In this document: one piece after another, positions 35,845-45,965 of the stretch
Layout of the letters: each line of letters starts with the position of its first letter
How positions within the stretch are numbered: the stretch's first letter is position 1
Source of the DNA: Pararhizobium antarcticum
Lineage (GTDB): Bacteria > Pseudomonadota > Alphaproteobacteria > Rhizobiales > Rhizobiaceae
Direction of reading: 5' to 3'
Assembly (NCBI RefSeq): GCF_001885585.1
Contig: NZ_LSRP01000090.1
Span: 1-53,352, forward strand
DNA length: 53,352 nucleotides
Notes under the pieces: model-generated
Told to the model about the DNA's origin: nothing
Database searches by the model: none
The model's input: only the letters and a program-made list of their open reading frames with translations
Made by a program: the position numbers and the translations under genes

Positions 35845-36337
35845 GATCAGAATTTCCTGCCTGTTTGTGCTGGCTGATTCCCATTCAACCGGCCGAGCCA
35901 AGACTGTACCCGCTCCCTCGGGCGCGGCAGTATCGCATCTTCAATGCACGCGTCCATTGCGACAGCATTTCGGTTCTGTTGCATAATTTCAACCCAGGGA
36001 TCGGTCAGATGTTGGAAATAGGGAACACTTGAAAAAACGTTTAATCATCGGAATCAAATGACACTGCCGTTCATACTTTCGTTTGATCTGCTCGTTTTGG
36101 CAAATCCGGCAGGTGCTCAACATCGTATAAGAGGTCCAGTGGTTCGAGTCGGCATTAAAGCGGATTTTTGGCTGCTTGTCAGGTGTTCATCCTGCTAAAC
36201 TTGAGTATTACAGGAGATATTTGAACAGGGCTTTTCGTCGATTTCTCGAGGCTCGCCCCGTGCATTGATTGCGGGCCTTTCGGCGAACCGCTAGAAAGGG
36301 TGCGGCACCTGTCGTTGTTTCCTTGGAAAGTCCTGAA
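35845..36337. other. Intergenic region before pdxJ
   Basis: 493 bases without a supported gene. It must contain promoters for the divergent ToxR-like gene and pdxJ. It is A/T-richer around 35970-36210. An AGGAG at 36210-36214 precedes only a 15-codon frame. No terminator, repeat or structured RNA was recognised by eye. Confidence 0.5.
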
Positions 36338-37090
36338 ATGCCTGCAAAACTCTCCGTGAATCTCAATGCAATCGCGATGCTGCGCAATCGGCGCGATCTG
36401 CCGTGGCCGTCCGTCATCGATCTCGGGCGTATCGCGCTCGAGGCCGGCGCCAGCGGGCTGACAGTTCATCCGCGACCCGATCAGCGGCATGTCCGCTTTT
36501 CCGACCTGCAGCCAATCCGCGACCTGATCGACGATTTTTTTCCCTCGACCGAGTTCAACATGGAGGGCTTTCCCGATCCGGGCTTCATCGACCTGGTCGA
36601 AGCCCATCAGCCCGAGCAGGTAACACTGGTGCCTGACGATCCTGAGCAGGCGACGTCCGACCATGGCTGGGATTTCCGAAAGAACCATAACGTGCTGGGC
36701 GATGTCGTCGGACGGCTGAAGAAGAAGGGCTTCCGGGTCTCGCTGTTTGCCGATGGTGATCCGGATGAAGAGGCTCTGCGGATCGCCCGGGAAACCGGCG
36801 CCGACCGCATCGAACTCTATACCGGGCCCTATGGCGGCTGCTACGACGATCCTGAAAAAGCGGCGCGGATCTGCGAATTGCTCGGCCAGACGGCCGATAT
36901 TGCCATCGGACTGGGTCTCGAGGTCAATGCCGGGCACGACCTGACGGTTGCCAACCTGCCGGCACTTGCTGCGCGCATTCCGGCCCTTGCGGAGGTCTCG
37001 ATCGGCCACGGGCTGACGGCGGATGCGTTGGAATACGGCATGGCGGAGACCGTTCGCCGCTTTTGCCGGGCCTGCGGCCAGGATATCTGA
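36338..37090 (+). CDS. pdxJ: Pyridoxine 5'-phosphate synthase
   Basis: 250 residues from ATG 36338 (GGAAAG upstream). A TIM-barrel enzyme that joins 1-deoxyxylulose 5-phosphate and 3-amino-2-oxopropyl phosphate to give PNP, the last ring-forming step of vitamin B6 synthesis. Seen: [27 protein letters not shown] with catalytic and phosphate-binding residues, [19 protein letters not shown] and [12 protein letters not shown]. Single gene ended by a strong terminator. Confidence 0.96.
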   Translation: MPAKLSVNLNAIAMLRNRRDLPWPSVIDLGRIALEAGASGLTVHPRPDQRHVRFSDLQPIRDLIDDFFPSTEFNMEGFPDPGFIDLVEAHQPEQVTLVPDDPEQATSDHGWDFRKNHNVLGDVVGRLKKKGFRVSLFADGDPDEEALRIARETGADRIELYTGPYGGCYDDPEKAARICELLGQTADIAIGLGLEVNAGHDLTVANLPALAARIPALAEVSIGHGLTADALEYGMAETVRRFCRACGQDI

Positions 37091-37112
37091 AGAACAGACC
37101 GTCATCATTAAT

Positions 37113-37140
37113 GGGCTCCGCAGACGATGCGGAGCCCTTT
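37113..37140 (+). terminator. Rho-independent terminator after pdxJ
   Basis: GGGCTCCGCA-GACGA-TGCGGAGCCC, a perfect 10-bp stem with a 5-base loop, then TTT and more pyrimidines. It lies 22 bases after the stop. Confidence 0.8.
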
Positions 37141-37182
37141 CCGTTTCCCGGACTGTTGCCGGGGCTTTCCCGGGGAGCCGGT

Positions 37183-38067
37183 TCAACCTGCCAGCGCTGC
37201 TGCGTTGGCTTCGAGGAAGCTGGAGAGGGTGGTCAGCGGCTTGCCGGACAGCGTCGCGGCATCTTCCGTGACCATGCTGATATGGCCTTCGCGGGTATTG
37301 GCGTCGAAAGAGACGATGACCGGGATCATGAAGCCTGGGATTCCAGCCGCCTGAAGCCCGCCCGCAAGCTGTTCGTCGGTGATCTGGATGACTTGCAGCG
37401 GCTTGCCGGTCATTTCCGTGACGAGGGCTGCGATGTCTTCCGTCGTATAGGCCTTCGCCCCGGTCAGCGTGTATGTCTTGCTTTCGCCGGATGCGGCGAT
37501 GAGCGCTGCTGCGGCTGCGGCAGCAAGGTCGGCGCGGGCAATATGGGCGAGCGAACCTGCACCGGCACTGGTGAACCACTGTCCGGTCGACAGCGCATGC
37601 GGCAACGACAGGAACAGGTTCTCCATGTACCAGCCGTTGCGCAGGATCGTGTAGGGAATGCCGGTTGCCTTGATGGCATTCTCGGTGCCGAGATGGTCGG
37701 GCGCAAACGGGATGACCGAGGTTTCAGGGTTCGGCATCGAGGTATAGAGAATATGCCTGGTGCCGGCCTTCTTGGCGGCGGCGACGGCGGCCAGATGCTG
37801 GCGCAAGCGCTTGCCGGGCGCGTCGAGAGCATCCGTGGAAATGATCAGGATCCTGTCGGCGCCGGCAAAGGCAGCATCGAGCGAGGCTGCGTCGTCAAAG
37901 TCTGCCTGGCGGGTGACGACGCCCTTCGCAGCATAGTCGGCGAGCTTGGCGGTATCGCGGCTGATGGCGATGATGCGCGCAGGTTTCGTACCGGATGCCA
38001 GGAGTTTGTCGAGCACGAGGCGGCCGAGCTGGCCGGTTGCGCCGGTGACGAGAAGGGTGTCGGACAT
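37183..38067 (-). CDS. NmrA-type NAD(P)H:quinone oxidoreductase (YtfG/QorB-like)
   Basis: 294 residues. An atypical short-chain dehydrogenase fold with cofactor motif LLVTGATGQLGRLVLDKLL and substrate-side segment YTILRNGWYMENLFLSLPHA, as in E. coli YtfG (QOR2), which reduces quinones with NADPH. It diverges from an HxlR regulator gene, the same pairing as ytfG/ytfH, so repression by that neighbour is likely. Confidence 0.88.
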   Translation of the reverse strand: MSDTLLVTGATGQLGRLVLDKLLASGTKPARIIAISRDTAKLADYAAKGVVTRQADFDDAASLDAAFAGADRILIISTDALDAPGKRLRQHLAAVAAAKKAGTRHILYTSMPNPETSVIPFAPDHLGTENAIKATGIPYTILRNGWYMENLFLSLPHALSTGQWFTSAGAGSLAHIARADLAAAAAAALIAASGESKTYTLTGAKAYTTEDIAALVTEMTGKPLQVIQITDEQLAGGLQAAGIPGFMIPVIVSFDANTREGHISMVTEDAATLSGKPLTTLSSFLEANAAALAG

Positions 38068-38226
38068 CGCGAATTTCCTCTGGTTTTCGAACGACGAGGA
38101 GTGTTGTTTCCTGGTCGTGTTCGAGATATGGTTCCTAAATGAGACCTGCTCTTATTTCGTCATCTCCGGATGTTTGTAAAGGAGGCAGTATTTTCTGCGG
38201 AAGTTACCTGGAGGGAACCGAGCCCC

Positions 38227-38634
38227 GTGAACAAGATTGCTGGCAAGGTGGATGGCGAACAGGTCATCGTCGTGATGGGACGGGTGTTTTCCAGGTCCGA
38301 TTGCCCCGTGCGCGACGTCATTGAAAACATTGGCGGCAAGTGGAACACGCTGATGATCCTTGCTCTGGCGGACGGGCCGATGCGCTTTTCCGCGCTTAGG
38401 CGGCTCATCCCCGATATTTCACAACGCATGCTGACGCAGACGCTGCGCGATCTGCAGCGGGACGGCTATATCGACCGGACGGTCTTTCCAACCCAGCCGC
38501 CGAGCGTCGATTACCGGCTGACCGTCCTTGGCCAGTCATTTTTGAGCCTCGTCAAGCAGCTGGTCGACTGGTCCAGCGAAAACCACGGCGCCATTCGTGC
38601 CGCCCGCGACGTCTATGATGCCAGAGATGTTTGA
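38227..38634 (+). CDS. HxlR-family winged-helix regulator (YtfH-like)
   Basis: 135 residues from GTG 38227 (GGAGG 12 bases upstream); an ATG at 38170 would add 19 residues unlike the family. Seen: [20 protein letters not shown], the conserved HxlR start, with a cysteine that in YodB/HypR relatives senses quinones or disulfide stress, then [16 protein letters not shown] as recognition region. Divergent from the quinone reductase and 3 bases before a flavin monooxygenase, probably controlling both. Confidence 0.88.
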   Translation: MNKIAGKVDGEQVIVVMGRVFSRSDCPVRDVIENIGGKWNTLMILALADGPMRFSALRRLIPDISQRMLTQTLRDLQRDGYIDRTVFPTQPPSVDYRLTVLGQSFLSLVKQLVDWSSENHGAIRAARDVYDARDV

Positions 38635-38637
38635 CGA

Positions 38638-39891
38638 ATGAAGGCCTTGCAGATCGGCATTGCAGGCGCCGGGCCGGCAGGTCTTGCGACCGCGCTGTTT
38701 CTGGCGCGCTCCGGGCACCAGGTCGAAATTCTCGAGCGCTACGACCAACCGGCACCGGTCGGCTCCGGGCTTCTGATGCAGCCGACCGGCCTGACCGTGC
38801 TTCATGCGCTCGGCCTGTTTGATAAAGTCCGCGGGCTCGGCAGCCGCATCGACCGGCTGCATGGCGCGGATGCGCTCAGCGGTCGAACGGTGCTCGATGT
38901 CCGCTATGACGCGGCGCCCGGCGGGCGATATGGTCTTGCCGTGCAGCGCGCCGCCCTGTTCAATACGCTGCATGACGCCGTGAGGGCAGCCGGGATCCCG
39001 ATCCGCACCGGTATCTCGCTTGCGCGCGCTGCGCCGCAGGGCACACGCGCGGTGCTGATCAGCGATACGGGCGAAGCGGTCGGGGCGTATGACCTCGTTG
39101 TCGATGCGAGCGGCGCCCGGTCATCGCTGATCGGGGGATCGGCCGTGGCGCCAAAGGTGCGGGATCTTGCCTATGGTGCCTTCTGGGCGACGCTGGACGG
39201 CGGCGACGCGGTTTATGACCGTGGTGCGCTTTCGCAGCGCTATGACCGGGCCAAGGTGATGATCGGTGTGCTTCCGGCGGGCCGGGTAACCGCTGACACA
39301 CCGGAGCGTGTGGCGTTTTTCTGGAGCCTCAAGGTTGCCGATGCCGAGGCGGTGAAGGCCGCCGGGCTCGAGCGCTGGAAGGCGGTGATCCGGAGCTATT
39401 GGCCGGACTGCGCACCGTTTCTCGACCAGATCCGCGATTGGGACCAGTTGACGCTGGCGCGCTACGCACATCGCACGGCGCGGCCGCCGTTTTCCGGTGC
39501 AATCGCCTTCATCGGTGACAGCGCCCATTCCACCAGTCCGCAACTCGGCCAGGGCGCCAATATGGCGCTTCACGATGCGGCGGCGCTGTCGCATGCGCTG
39601 TCTGCTGCGCCGGACCTCGCATCGGCGCTGCGGGCCTATGGGCTGGCGCGGCGCAACCATGTCGTCCTGTTCCAGTTGCTGTCGCTGGCCTTCACGCCGT
39701 TTTATCAATCGGATTCGCATGCCATCGCGTGGATCCGAGACCGGTTGGTGTCGACCGTCGCCAAAGTGCCACCGGTGCAGCGACTGCTGGCCTCCATCGT
39801 TGCGGGGACGCTGATCGATCCGTTTGCCGCCACGGGTTTGCGTGAAACGGACTGGCTGGGCGGTGTTTTGTCGCCGCGCCCGCCGGTCTGA
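38638..39891 (+). CDS. FAD-dependent monooxygenase (aromatic hydroxylase type)
   Basis: 417 residues. Group A flavoprotein: GIAGAGPAGLATALFLARSG at the N-terminus binds the ADP part, VVDASGARSSLIGG is the DG-like motif and IGDSAHSTSPQLGQGANMAL the GD motif that contacts FAD ribityl. Such enzymes hydroxylate phenols or related rings using NAD(P)H and oxygen. It follows the HxlR gene by 3 bases. With a quinone reductase opposite, a quinone/phenol-related role is plausible but unproven. Confidence 0.9.
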   Translation: MKALQIGIAGAGPAGLATALFLARSGHQVEILERYDQPAPVGSGLLMQPTGLTVLHALGLFDKVRGLGSRIDRLHGADALSGRTVLDVRYDAAPGGRYGLAVQRAALFNTLHDAVRAAGIPIRTGISLARAAPQGTRAVLISDTGEAVGAYDLVVDASGARSSLIGGSAVAPKVRDLAYGAFWATLDGGDAVYDRGALSQRYDRAKVMIGVLPAGRVTADTPERVAFFWSLKVADAEAVKAAGLERWKAVIRSYWPDCAPFLDQIRDWDQLTLARYAHRTARPPFSGAIAFIGDSAHSTSPQLGQGANMALHDAAALSHALSAAPDLASALRAYGLARRNHVVLFQLLSLAFTPFYQSDSHAIAWIRDRLVSTVAKVPPVQRLLASIVAGTLIDPFAATGLRETDWLGGVLSPRPPV

Positions 39892-39915
39892 TCCGAGCGC
39901 GGACAGGGGTGCCTC

Positions 39916-40857
39916 TCAGAGGTCGCGCTGCCATGTCTGGCCGTTGAGGTCCATGCCGAAACTGTGATGCGGTTCTTCCGCGACAAGGACGAAACCTTCG
40001 GCCTCGTAGAGCCGGCGCGCGGTGACGAGGATGTCGTTTGTCCACAAGGTCAAACTGGTGTAACCGGCTTCCCGGGCAAAGCCTATGCAGGCGCGGACCA
40101 GCGCCTTGCCGATGCCAAGACCGCGCGCAAAAGGCTCGACATAGAGCAGGCGCAGCTTGGCGACATTGTCACCGCCATCGACCAGGAACACCGATCCGGC
40201 GATGGTGCCGTCCTTTTCGGCGATCCAGCAATATTCGCGGCCAGGATTGAATGCCGCCAGGAAATCGCTCGTGATGCGGGCGATCAGCGCCTCATATCCA
40301 CTGTTCCAGCCGTATTCCGCAGCATAGAGCCTCATCTGACGGTGAATGACCCAGCCGATATCGCCGGGCTGGTGGGCGCGGATCGCGTAGACCGGTGTCA
40401 CGGCCTCCGATGGCGCAAGCAGCGTCGCAAGGGTTGCCATGGCTGATTCCATCGTCTGCCGCTGGTCGGCGGAAAGTCCAAGCAGTTGTTGTGCGACCTG
40501 CCGGCGGGAGCGGTCGGCAAGGTCGGCCGCCTCGGCCCGGCCTTTCGGTGTCAGGGCAATGGTCTGGCTCCGCTTGTCGGCCGGGTCCGGTTGCGTCGTC
40601 AGCAGGCCTTTTTCGCGAAATGCTTTCAGCGTGCGGCTGAGATAGGCGGTGTCGAGCTGCAGATCCTCGGCGATCTGCCGGGCGACCGGGGCTGGTCGGG
40701 CGTTGAGCTCGAACAGGATGCGGGCTTCTGTCAGGGAATAGGGACTGTCGAGAAACGCCCGGCCGATCAGGCCGAGCTGGTTGGTGTAGAAACGGTTGAA
40801 GCTGCGAACGGCTTCGATTGTCGCAAGATCGCTTTTTGGATCTGCAGGCGTGGTCAT
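39916..40857 (-). CDS. MarR regulator fused to GNAT acetyltransferase
   Basis: 313 residues from ATG 40857 (GAGGG upstream). Residues about 1-140 are a MarR winged helix (SLTEARILFELNARPAPVAR, DTAYLSRTLKAFREKGLL, DPADKRSQTIALT). Residues about 155-313 are a GNAT fold with acetyl-CoA loop LYVEPFARGLGIGKALVRAC and the helix FAREAGYTSLTLWTNDI. This fusion is common in proteobacteria; the substrate is unknown. A perfect palindrome lies upstream at 40896-40910. Confidence 0.93.
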   Translation of the reverse strand: MTTPADPKSDLATIEAVRSFNRFYTNQLGLIGRAFLDSPYSLTEARILFELNARPAPVARQIAEDLQLDTAYLSRTLKAFREKGLLTTQPDPADKRSQTIALTPKGRAEAADLADRSRRQVAQQLLGLSADQRQTMESAMATLATLLAPSEAVTPVYAIRAHQPGDIGWVIHRQMRLYAAEYGWNSGYEALIARITSDFLAAFNPGREYCWIAEKDGTIAGSVFLVDGGDNVAKLRLLYVEPFARGLGIGKALVRACIGFAREAGYTSLTLWTNDILVTARRLYEAEGFVLVAEEPHHSFGMDLNGQTWQRDL

Positions 40858-40895
40858 CGGCAAGGCCCTCATTCCGGGGCTTTGTCCGCCAATTG

Positions 40896-40910
40896 GTTGA
40901 CTAAGTCAAC
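40896..40910. promoter_or_regulatory. Palindrome GTTGACT-A-AGTCAAC, candidate MarR operator
   Basis: Perfect 7-base arms around one base, 39 bases before the MarR-GNAT start and just after the racemase stop. Length and symmetry fit a MarR dimer site for autoregulation. Confidence 0.6.
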
Positions 40911-40924
40911 TAATATTCACTTGA

Positions 40925-41644
40925 TCACGCAGCGCTCTTCGATTGGTCTGTTGTCTCGGCAAGCGCGAATTCAACGGCGGTCGCGGCGTGCAGCGCAGTC
41001 GAATCAAAGCCGGGCAGGGGCAGAGCCTTGGGGTCGAGGATGAGGCAGATTTCCGTGCAGCCGAGAATGACGGCATCCGCACCTCTGGCCTTTGCGTCGT
41101 CGATGACGCGCATCAGGGCTTCGCGCGAGGCCGGCAGGATCTTGCCGGCGCAAAGTTCGCTGAAAATGATGTCATGCACCAGCGTACGGCCGGCAGCATC
41201 AGGAACCATCATCTCGATGCCATGGCCGGACATTCGGTCGCCGTAAAAACCGTGTTCCATCGTGTAGCGCGTGGCCAGCAGAAGCGGGCGCCGGATGCCG
41301 GCGGCTTTCAGGCCCTGTGCGGTCTCGTCGATGATATTGATAAGGGGAACAGTGATCGATGCCTGCACGGCGTCGGCGATCAGGTGCATGGTGTTGGTGC
41401 AGATCAAAACGCAATCGGCACCCGCCTTTTCCAGCCCGCGCGCGACGTCCGAAAGGCGCTGTGCCGCATCGTCCCAGCGGCCGGCTTTCTGCAGGTCGAC
41501 GATGGTCTGGAAATCGACCGAATGCAGCATGACTTCCGCGGAATGCAGCCCGCCGAGACGCTGTCGAACGGCCTCGTTGATCATCCGGTAATAGACCGCC
41601 GAACTTTCAAAGCTCATTCCGCCGATAAGGCCAATCTTGCGCAT
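40925..41644 (-). CDS. Aspartate/glutamate racemase family protein
   Basis: 239 residues from ATG 41644 (GGAGACGGG upstream). Two catalytic cysteines are visible: ICTNTMHLIADAV and ILGCTEICLIL, the two-cysteine racemase pattern; the N-terminus KIGLIGGMSFESSAVYYRMI is typical of the YgeA/RacD group. It interconverts D- and L-amino acids; the exact one is not shown. Divergent from an Lrp-type regulator with an inverted repeat between them. Confidence 0.93.
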   Translation of the reverse strand: MRKIGLIGGMSFESSAVYYRMINEAVRQRLGGLHSAEVMLHSVDFQTIVDLQKAGRWDDAAQRLSDVARGLEKAGADCVLICTNTMHLIADAVQASITVPLINIIDETAQGLKAAGIRRPLLLATRYTMEHGFYGDRMSGHGIEMMVPDAAGRTLVHDIIFSELCAGKILPASREALMRVIDDAKARGADAVILGCTEICLILDPKALPLPGFDSTALHAATAVEFALAETTDQSKSAA

Positions 41645-41745
41645 GTCCCGTCTCCAGTTCCTGTTCGATGCGCAAATTATGGGGGCAGGCGGCCGAAAAG
41701 TCTCGTCTTTCTCAGGTGACTTTTGGATGTTTGACGCGTATTGTT

Positions 41746-41769
41746 CGCGCATAAACTTATAAATGCGCG
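41746..41769. promoter_or_regulatory. Inverted repeat CGCGCAT-N10-ATGCGCG, candidate Lrp site
   Basis: Perfect 7-base arms around an A/T-rich spacer, in the 167-base gap between the divergent racemase and Lrp-family genes. An A/T-rich centre with G/C arms suits an Lrp/AsnC dimer. Confidence 0.55.
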
Positions 41770-41811
41770 TAATTTTCGCGTTTGGGACGGTTTCTGCGAT
41801 GGGAGTGTGGC

Positions 41812-42276
41812 GTGCTGGATGAACGGGACAGGCGGCTTCTTGCTTTGCTGCAGGAGGATTCGAGCCTTTCGGTCGGGGATCTCGCGGAAAAAGTGCATCT
41901 GTCTGTCTCGGCCTGCTCGCGGCGCATCCAGCGGCTGGAGGAGACCGGTTATGTCGCACGCCGGATCGCCGTTCTCGACCGCGCCCGCATGGGGGTGCCG
42001 ACGACGGTGTTTGCGCTGATCAAGACGGCGCATCACGCCGACGACTGGATCGAAGCCTTCCGCAAGGCGATCAGCGACATTCCCGAAATTGTCGAGGCGC
42101 ACCGGCTGACCGGCAATTACGACTATATCCTGAAAGTCGTTCTGCCGCGCGTCGAGCATTATGACGTCGTCTACAAGCAGATCGTCCGCAAGGTCGAACT
42201 GTTCGACGTCTCTGCATCGATCTCTATGGAGGTGCTGAAAAGCGGCCTGGGCGTTCCGGTGGAATATGCCGAGTGA
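41812..42276 (+). CDS. Lrp/AsnC-family transcriptional regulator
   Basis: 154 residues from GTG 41812, with GGGAG upstream. An N-terminal helix-turn-helix (LDERDRRLLALLQEDSSLSV, then HLSVSACSRRIQRLEETGYV) and a C-terminal RAM effector domain (IVEAHRLTGNYDYILKVVLP). Such proteins respond to amino acids. It likely controls the divergent racemase gene and itself. Confidence 0.93.
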   Translation: MLDERDRRLLALLQEDSSLSVGDLAEKVHLSVSACSRRIQRLEETGYVARRIAVLDRARMGVPTTVFALIKTAHHADDWIEAFRKAISDIPEIVEAHRLTGNYDYILKVVLPRVEHYDVVYKQIVRKVELFDVSASISMEVLKSGLGVPVEYAE

Positions 42277-42282
42277 AGTGGA

Positions 42283-42645
42283 TTACTCGGCTGTCGGCAG
42301 CGCCGCATCGTTCTCGCATTGCGACAGGCTGAGCTGTCGGAAGGAGAGGATTTCGGTGATCTTTGCCTCCGCACTGTCGGTTTCGACCGACATGCAGGCG
42401 CAGGCGTAACCGTAATTGCCATTGGTGGCGACATAGTCTCGCTCGGATATGTCGGGGATAAGGTCCATGCCGGGCGGTCCATCCTCGTCGCCCTGCGAGC
42501 GCATTATCCACATGCCCTTATTGTCCACCAGCCACCAATTGCCCGGTGTCGGGTTCTGCAGCCAGCCGCAGCGCGTTTCCGCGGCAAGGGCAGGGGCTGC
42601 ACTGAGCGCAAGCGCAAGCAGGAGCGTCGTTGTCCGGTGTCTCAT
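42283..42645 (-). CDS. DUF4087 secreted protein
   Basis: 120 residues from ATG 42645 (GGGGGAGA upstream). Signal peptide RTTTLLLALALSAAPALAAE, then TRCGWLQNPTPGNWWLVDNK and NGNYGYACACMSVETDS, the DUF4087 pattern with conserved cysteines. Periplasmic or outer-surface location; function unknown. It converges with the Lrp gene and follows another secreted-protein gene by 32 bases. Confidence 0.85.
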   Translation of the reverse strand: MRHRTTTLLLALALSAAPALAAETRCGWLQNPTPGNWWLVDNKGMWIMRSQGDEDGPPGMDLIPDISERDYVATNGNYGYACACMSVETDSAEAKITEILSFRQLSLSQCENDAALPTAE

Positions 42646-42677
42646 GGCTGTCTCCCCCGCTGGTCTGGAGTTATCTC

Positions 42678-43124
42678 TCAATTGTTGATGCTGATGATCG
42701 CCCAGTGAGTCTTCGAGCAATCGTCAGTGTCGCATATGCCGGCCATCCAAAGCGCGCCGTTGGCGAAGCCGACGCCGTCGCTGTTGACGATCAGGTCGCC
42801 AAAGCGCTGTTCGGACACGGCGGTCTGGGTCTCCTGCATGACGAGCGTGTCGTAATTGTCGAGCAAGTCCTTGGCCGCCAGGATGTCATAGGTCTCGCCA
42901 TTGGCGTTGACGGTCAGCGGATAGTTTCCAAGGTCCGAGATCGTCACCGGGTCGCCGAATTTCATCGCTTCCGTCACCAGCTTGAAGGCCTCGTCGAACC
43001 CCGGCGCGTCGCCATGCAACTGTTCGATGCGGGCAGAGACCTCTTCGGATGACTGCGCAAAGGCGGGTGCTGTGGATAGCGCCATGGTGGCAGACAGAAG
43101 AACAATTGCGGCACGCCTGAGCAT
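42678..43124 (-). CDS. Secreted protein, unknown
   Basis: 148 residues, GGGGAGG before the ATG. Signal peptide AAIVLLSATMALSTAPAFAQ; the mature part ends GALWMAGICDTDDCSKTHWA with two nearby cysteines. It is probably co-transcribed with the DUF4087 gene. No domain recognised. Confidence 0.78.
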   Translation of the reverse strand: MLRRAAIVLLSATMALSTAPAFAQSSEEVSARIEQLHGDAPGFDEAFKLVTEAMKFGDPVTISDLGNYPLTVNANGETYDILAAKDLLDNYDTLVMQETQTAVSEQRFGDLIVNSDGVGFANGALWMAGICDTDDCSKTHWAIISINN

Positions 43125-43327
43125 GAAACCTCCCCGGAGAAACGAACCTGCTCTCTATAGCCGAAGGAGCGCGTCCTCGTCATCGGGCAAATGCGCGGTT
43201 GCTGCGGAAAGAGCGACACATTTTCGGGTGGATGCGGCCCGCGAAGCGATCGTCCTGCCGTTCGCGTGAGGAAGGCACTTTTGGACGCATGGCATAGGAA
43301 TTTGCCTGATTTTTCTGCAGCTGCATC

Positions 43328-43356
43328 TTGACCCTGCAGAATCTTTACGCCATAAG
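43328..43356 (+). promoter_or_regulatory. Promoter of the tetR gene (and perhaps ilvC)
   Basis: TTGACC at 43328-43333 and CATAAG at 43351-43356 with 17-base spacing. The predicted start lies at the edge of the palindrome at 43364-43377. Confidence 0.6.
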
Positions 43357-43363
43357 CAGAACC

Positions 43364-43377
43364 GTACCGTACGGTAC
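43364..43377. promoter_or_regulatory. Palindrome GTACCGTACGGTAC, candidate TetR operator
   Basis: A perfect 14-base palindrome at the predicted transcription start and 4 bases before the GTG of the TetR-family gene. The position is typical for autorepression. Confidence 0.65.
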
Positions 43378-43381
43378 TTAA

Positions 43382-45111
<1,730 letters not shown>

Positions 45112-45161
45112 TTTCTTGCTGCAAAGCAACATCATATTGTTGCGTGTGCGAAATACTGGGG

Positions 45162-45186
45162 GCCGGGGAGAAATCTCCGGCTTTTT
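45162..45186 (+). terminator. Rho-independent terminator after ilvC
   Basis: GCCGGGGA-GAAA-TCTCCGGC, an 8-bp stem with one G-U and a GAAA loop, then TTTTT. It lies 50 bases after the stop. Confidence 0.8.
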
Positions 45187-45266
45187 CTTGTTTTACCGAT
45201 TTCTATTCCGAAAAAATTGAAGAACGGGTGTTTTTGGGGTATCCTCTGCTTCAGGAGGATATTGCT

Positions 45267-45368
45267 ATGGACACGATCTTCTATCACTTCGCCGTCTTTG
45301 ACCTCGTCATTCTCGGCGTGATCGCGCTGCTGGTCGCCTGCAGTTTCTACGGAAAAGGCGAAGCATAG
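45267..45368 (+). CDS. Small single-pass membrane peptide, 33 residues
   Basis: A perfect AGGAGG sits eight bases before ATG 45267. The peptide MDTIFYHFAVFDLVILGVIA continues with LLVACSFYGKGEA: one hydrophobic helix of about 20 residues, a short charged tail and one cysteine. The ilvC terminator lies upstream, so it is transcribed separately or by read-through. No homologue recognised; it has the look of a small regulatory membrane protein. Confidence 0.65.
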   Translation: MDTIFYHFAVFDLVILGVIALLVACSFYGKGEA

Positions 45369-45395
45369 GCTGCTGCGGCTCCAGGTCGCACGAAT

Positions 45396-45426
45396 ACGGC
45401 CCACTCTTGAAGGAAGAGCGGGCCGT
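45396..45426. repeat. Hairpin between the small peptide gene and the convergent secreted-protein gene
   Basis: ACGGCCC/GGGCCGT (7 bp) and CTCTT/AAGAG (5 bp) with one mismatch and a 5-base loop. No U run follows on either strand, so it may mark transcript ends in both directions without being a classic terminator. Confidence 0.5.
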
Positions 45427-45453
45427 CGAAAAGACTCGGAAAAACCTGCCGCG

Positions 45454-45663
45454 TTACTCTGCCGCGACAGTGTCTGTTGCAAGCCTGTCGCTGTTTGCTG
45501 GAAGCAAGAGGTCGCCCTTTGCGCCCTTGTCGCCCACCACACTGGCGGTGGTGATGGACGCATCCACGTCCGTCTGGGCGGTCACGTTCTTCATGTAGGA
45601 GCACTCAGCGAAGGCCGGTGCCGTCATGGCCAGGGTCGCAGCAATTACCAAAATCGTCTTCAT
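45454..45663 (-). CDS. Small secreted protein, unknown
   Basis: 69 residues from ATG 45663 with AAGGAG upstream. Signal peptide MKTILVIAATLAMTAPAFAE; the mature part (about 50 residues) is Ala/Asp/Thr-rich with one cysteine. Similar short alanine-rich exported proteins are frequent in rhizobia. No function known. Confidence 0.7.
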   Translation of the reverse strand: MKTILVIAATLAMTAPAFAECSYMKNVTAQTDVDASITTASVVGDKGAKGDLLLPANSDRLATDTVAAE

Positions 45664-45965
45664 CGTTTCAGTCTCCTTGTTGCAGAAGAACAATAACGCC
45701 GCGCGGCAGTATTCCCAAATCACAAAAAACTTCAGACGACACCGCACCGGCGGGATGGTTGTCTCTCGACAGATCGAGGCATCGTGTTTCGTGCCGGGAG
45801 GTGAATTGGGGTGGGCTTTTCGACCGGCCCCTGACCCTACGGACGAGGCGGCCTTTGCCGCATCAAAAAACGATATTTTGCTGCAAAAATAGGTCAGTAT
45901 TGTTGACTAAATTCCGTGCTCGTGGTCTTGTTGCGGTATAAAATCAAAAACCGAGGAAACATTTC
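45664..45965. other. Intergenic region before the PLP aminotransferase
   Basis: 302 bases. It holds the operator-like site at 45890-45911 and a TATAAA-like -10 near 45937. The rest shows no supported gene; a plus-strand frame at 45626-45892 is antisense to the secreted-protein gene and has no coding character. Confidence 0.5.
45890..45911. promoter_or_regulatory. Operator-like site TAGGTCAGTATTGTTGAC (site B)
   Basis: An imperfect inverted repeat (GGTCA / TTGAC) 54 bases before the aminotransferase start. It matches site A at 28008-28028, read on the minus strand, in 17 of 18 bases, and TAAA follows. Confidence 0.55.

Noticed and set aside
45626..45892. 88-residue plus-strand frame between two genes
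   Set aside because: Its first part is antisense to a secreted-protein gene with a good ribosome site and signal peptide, and the rest has no coding character.
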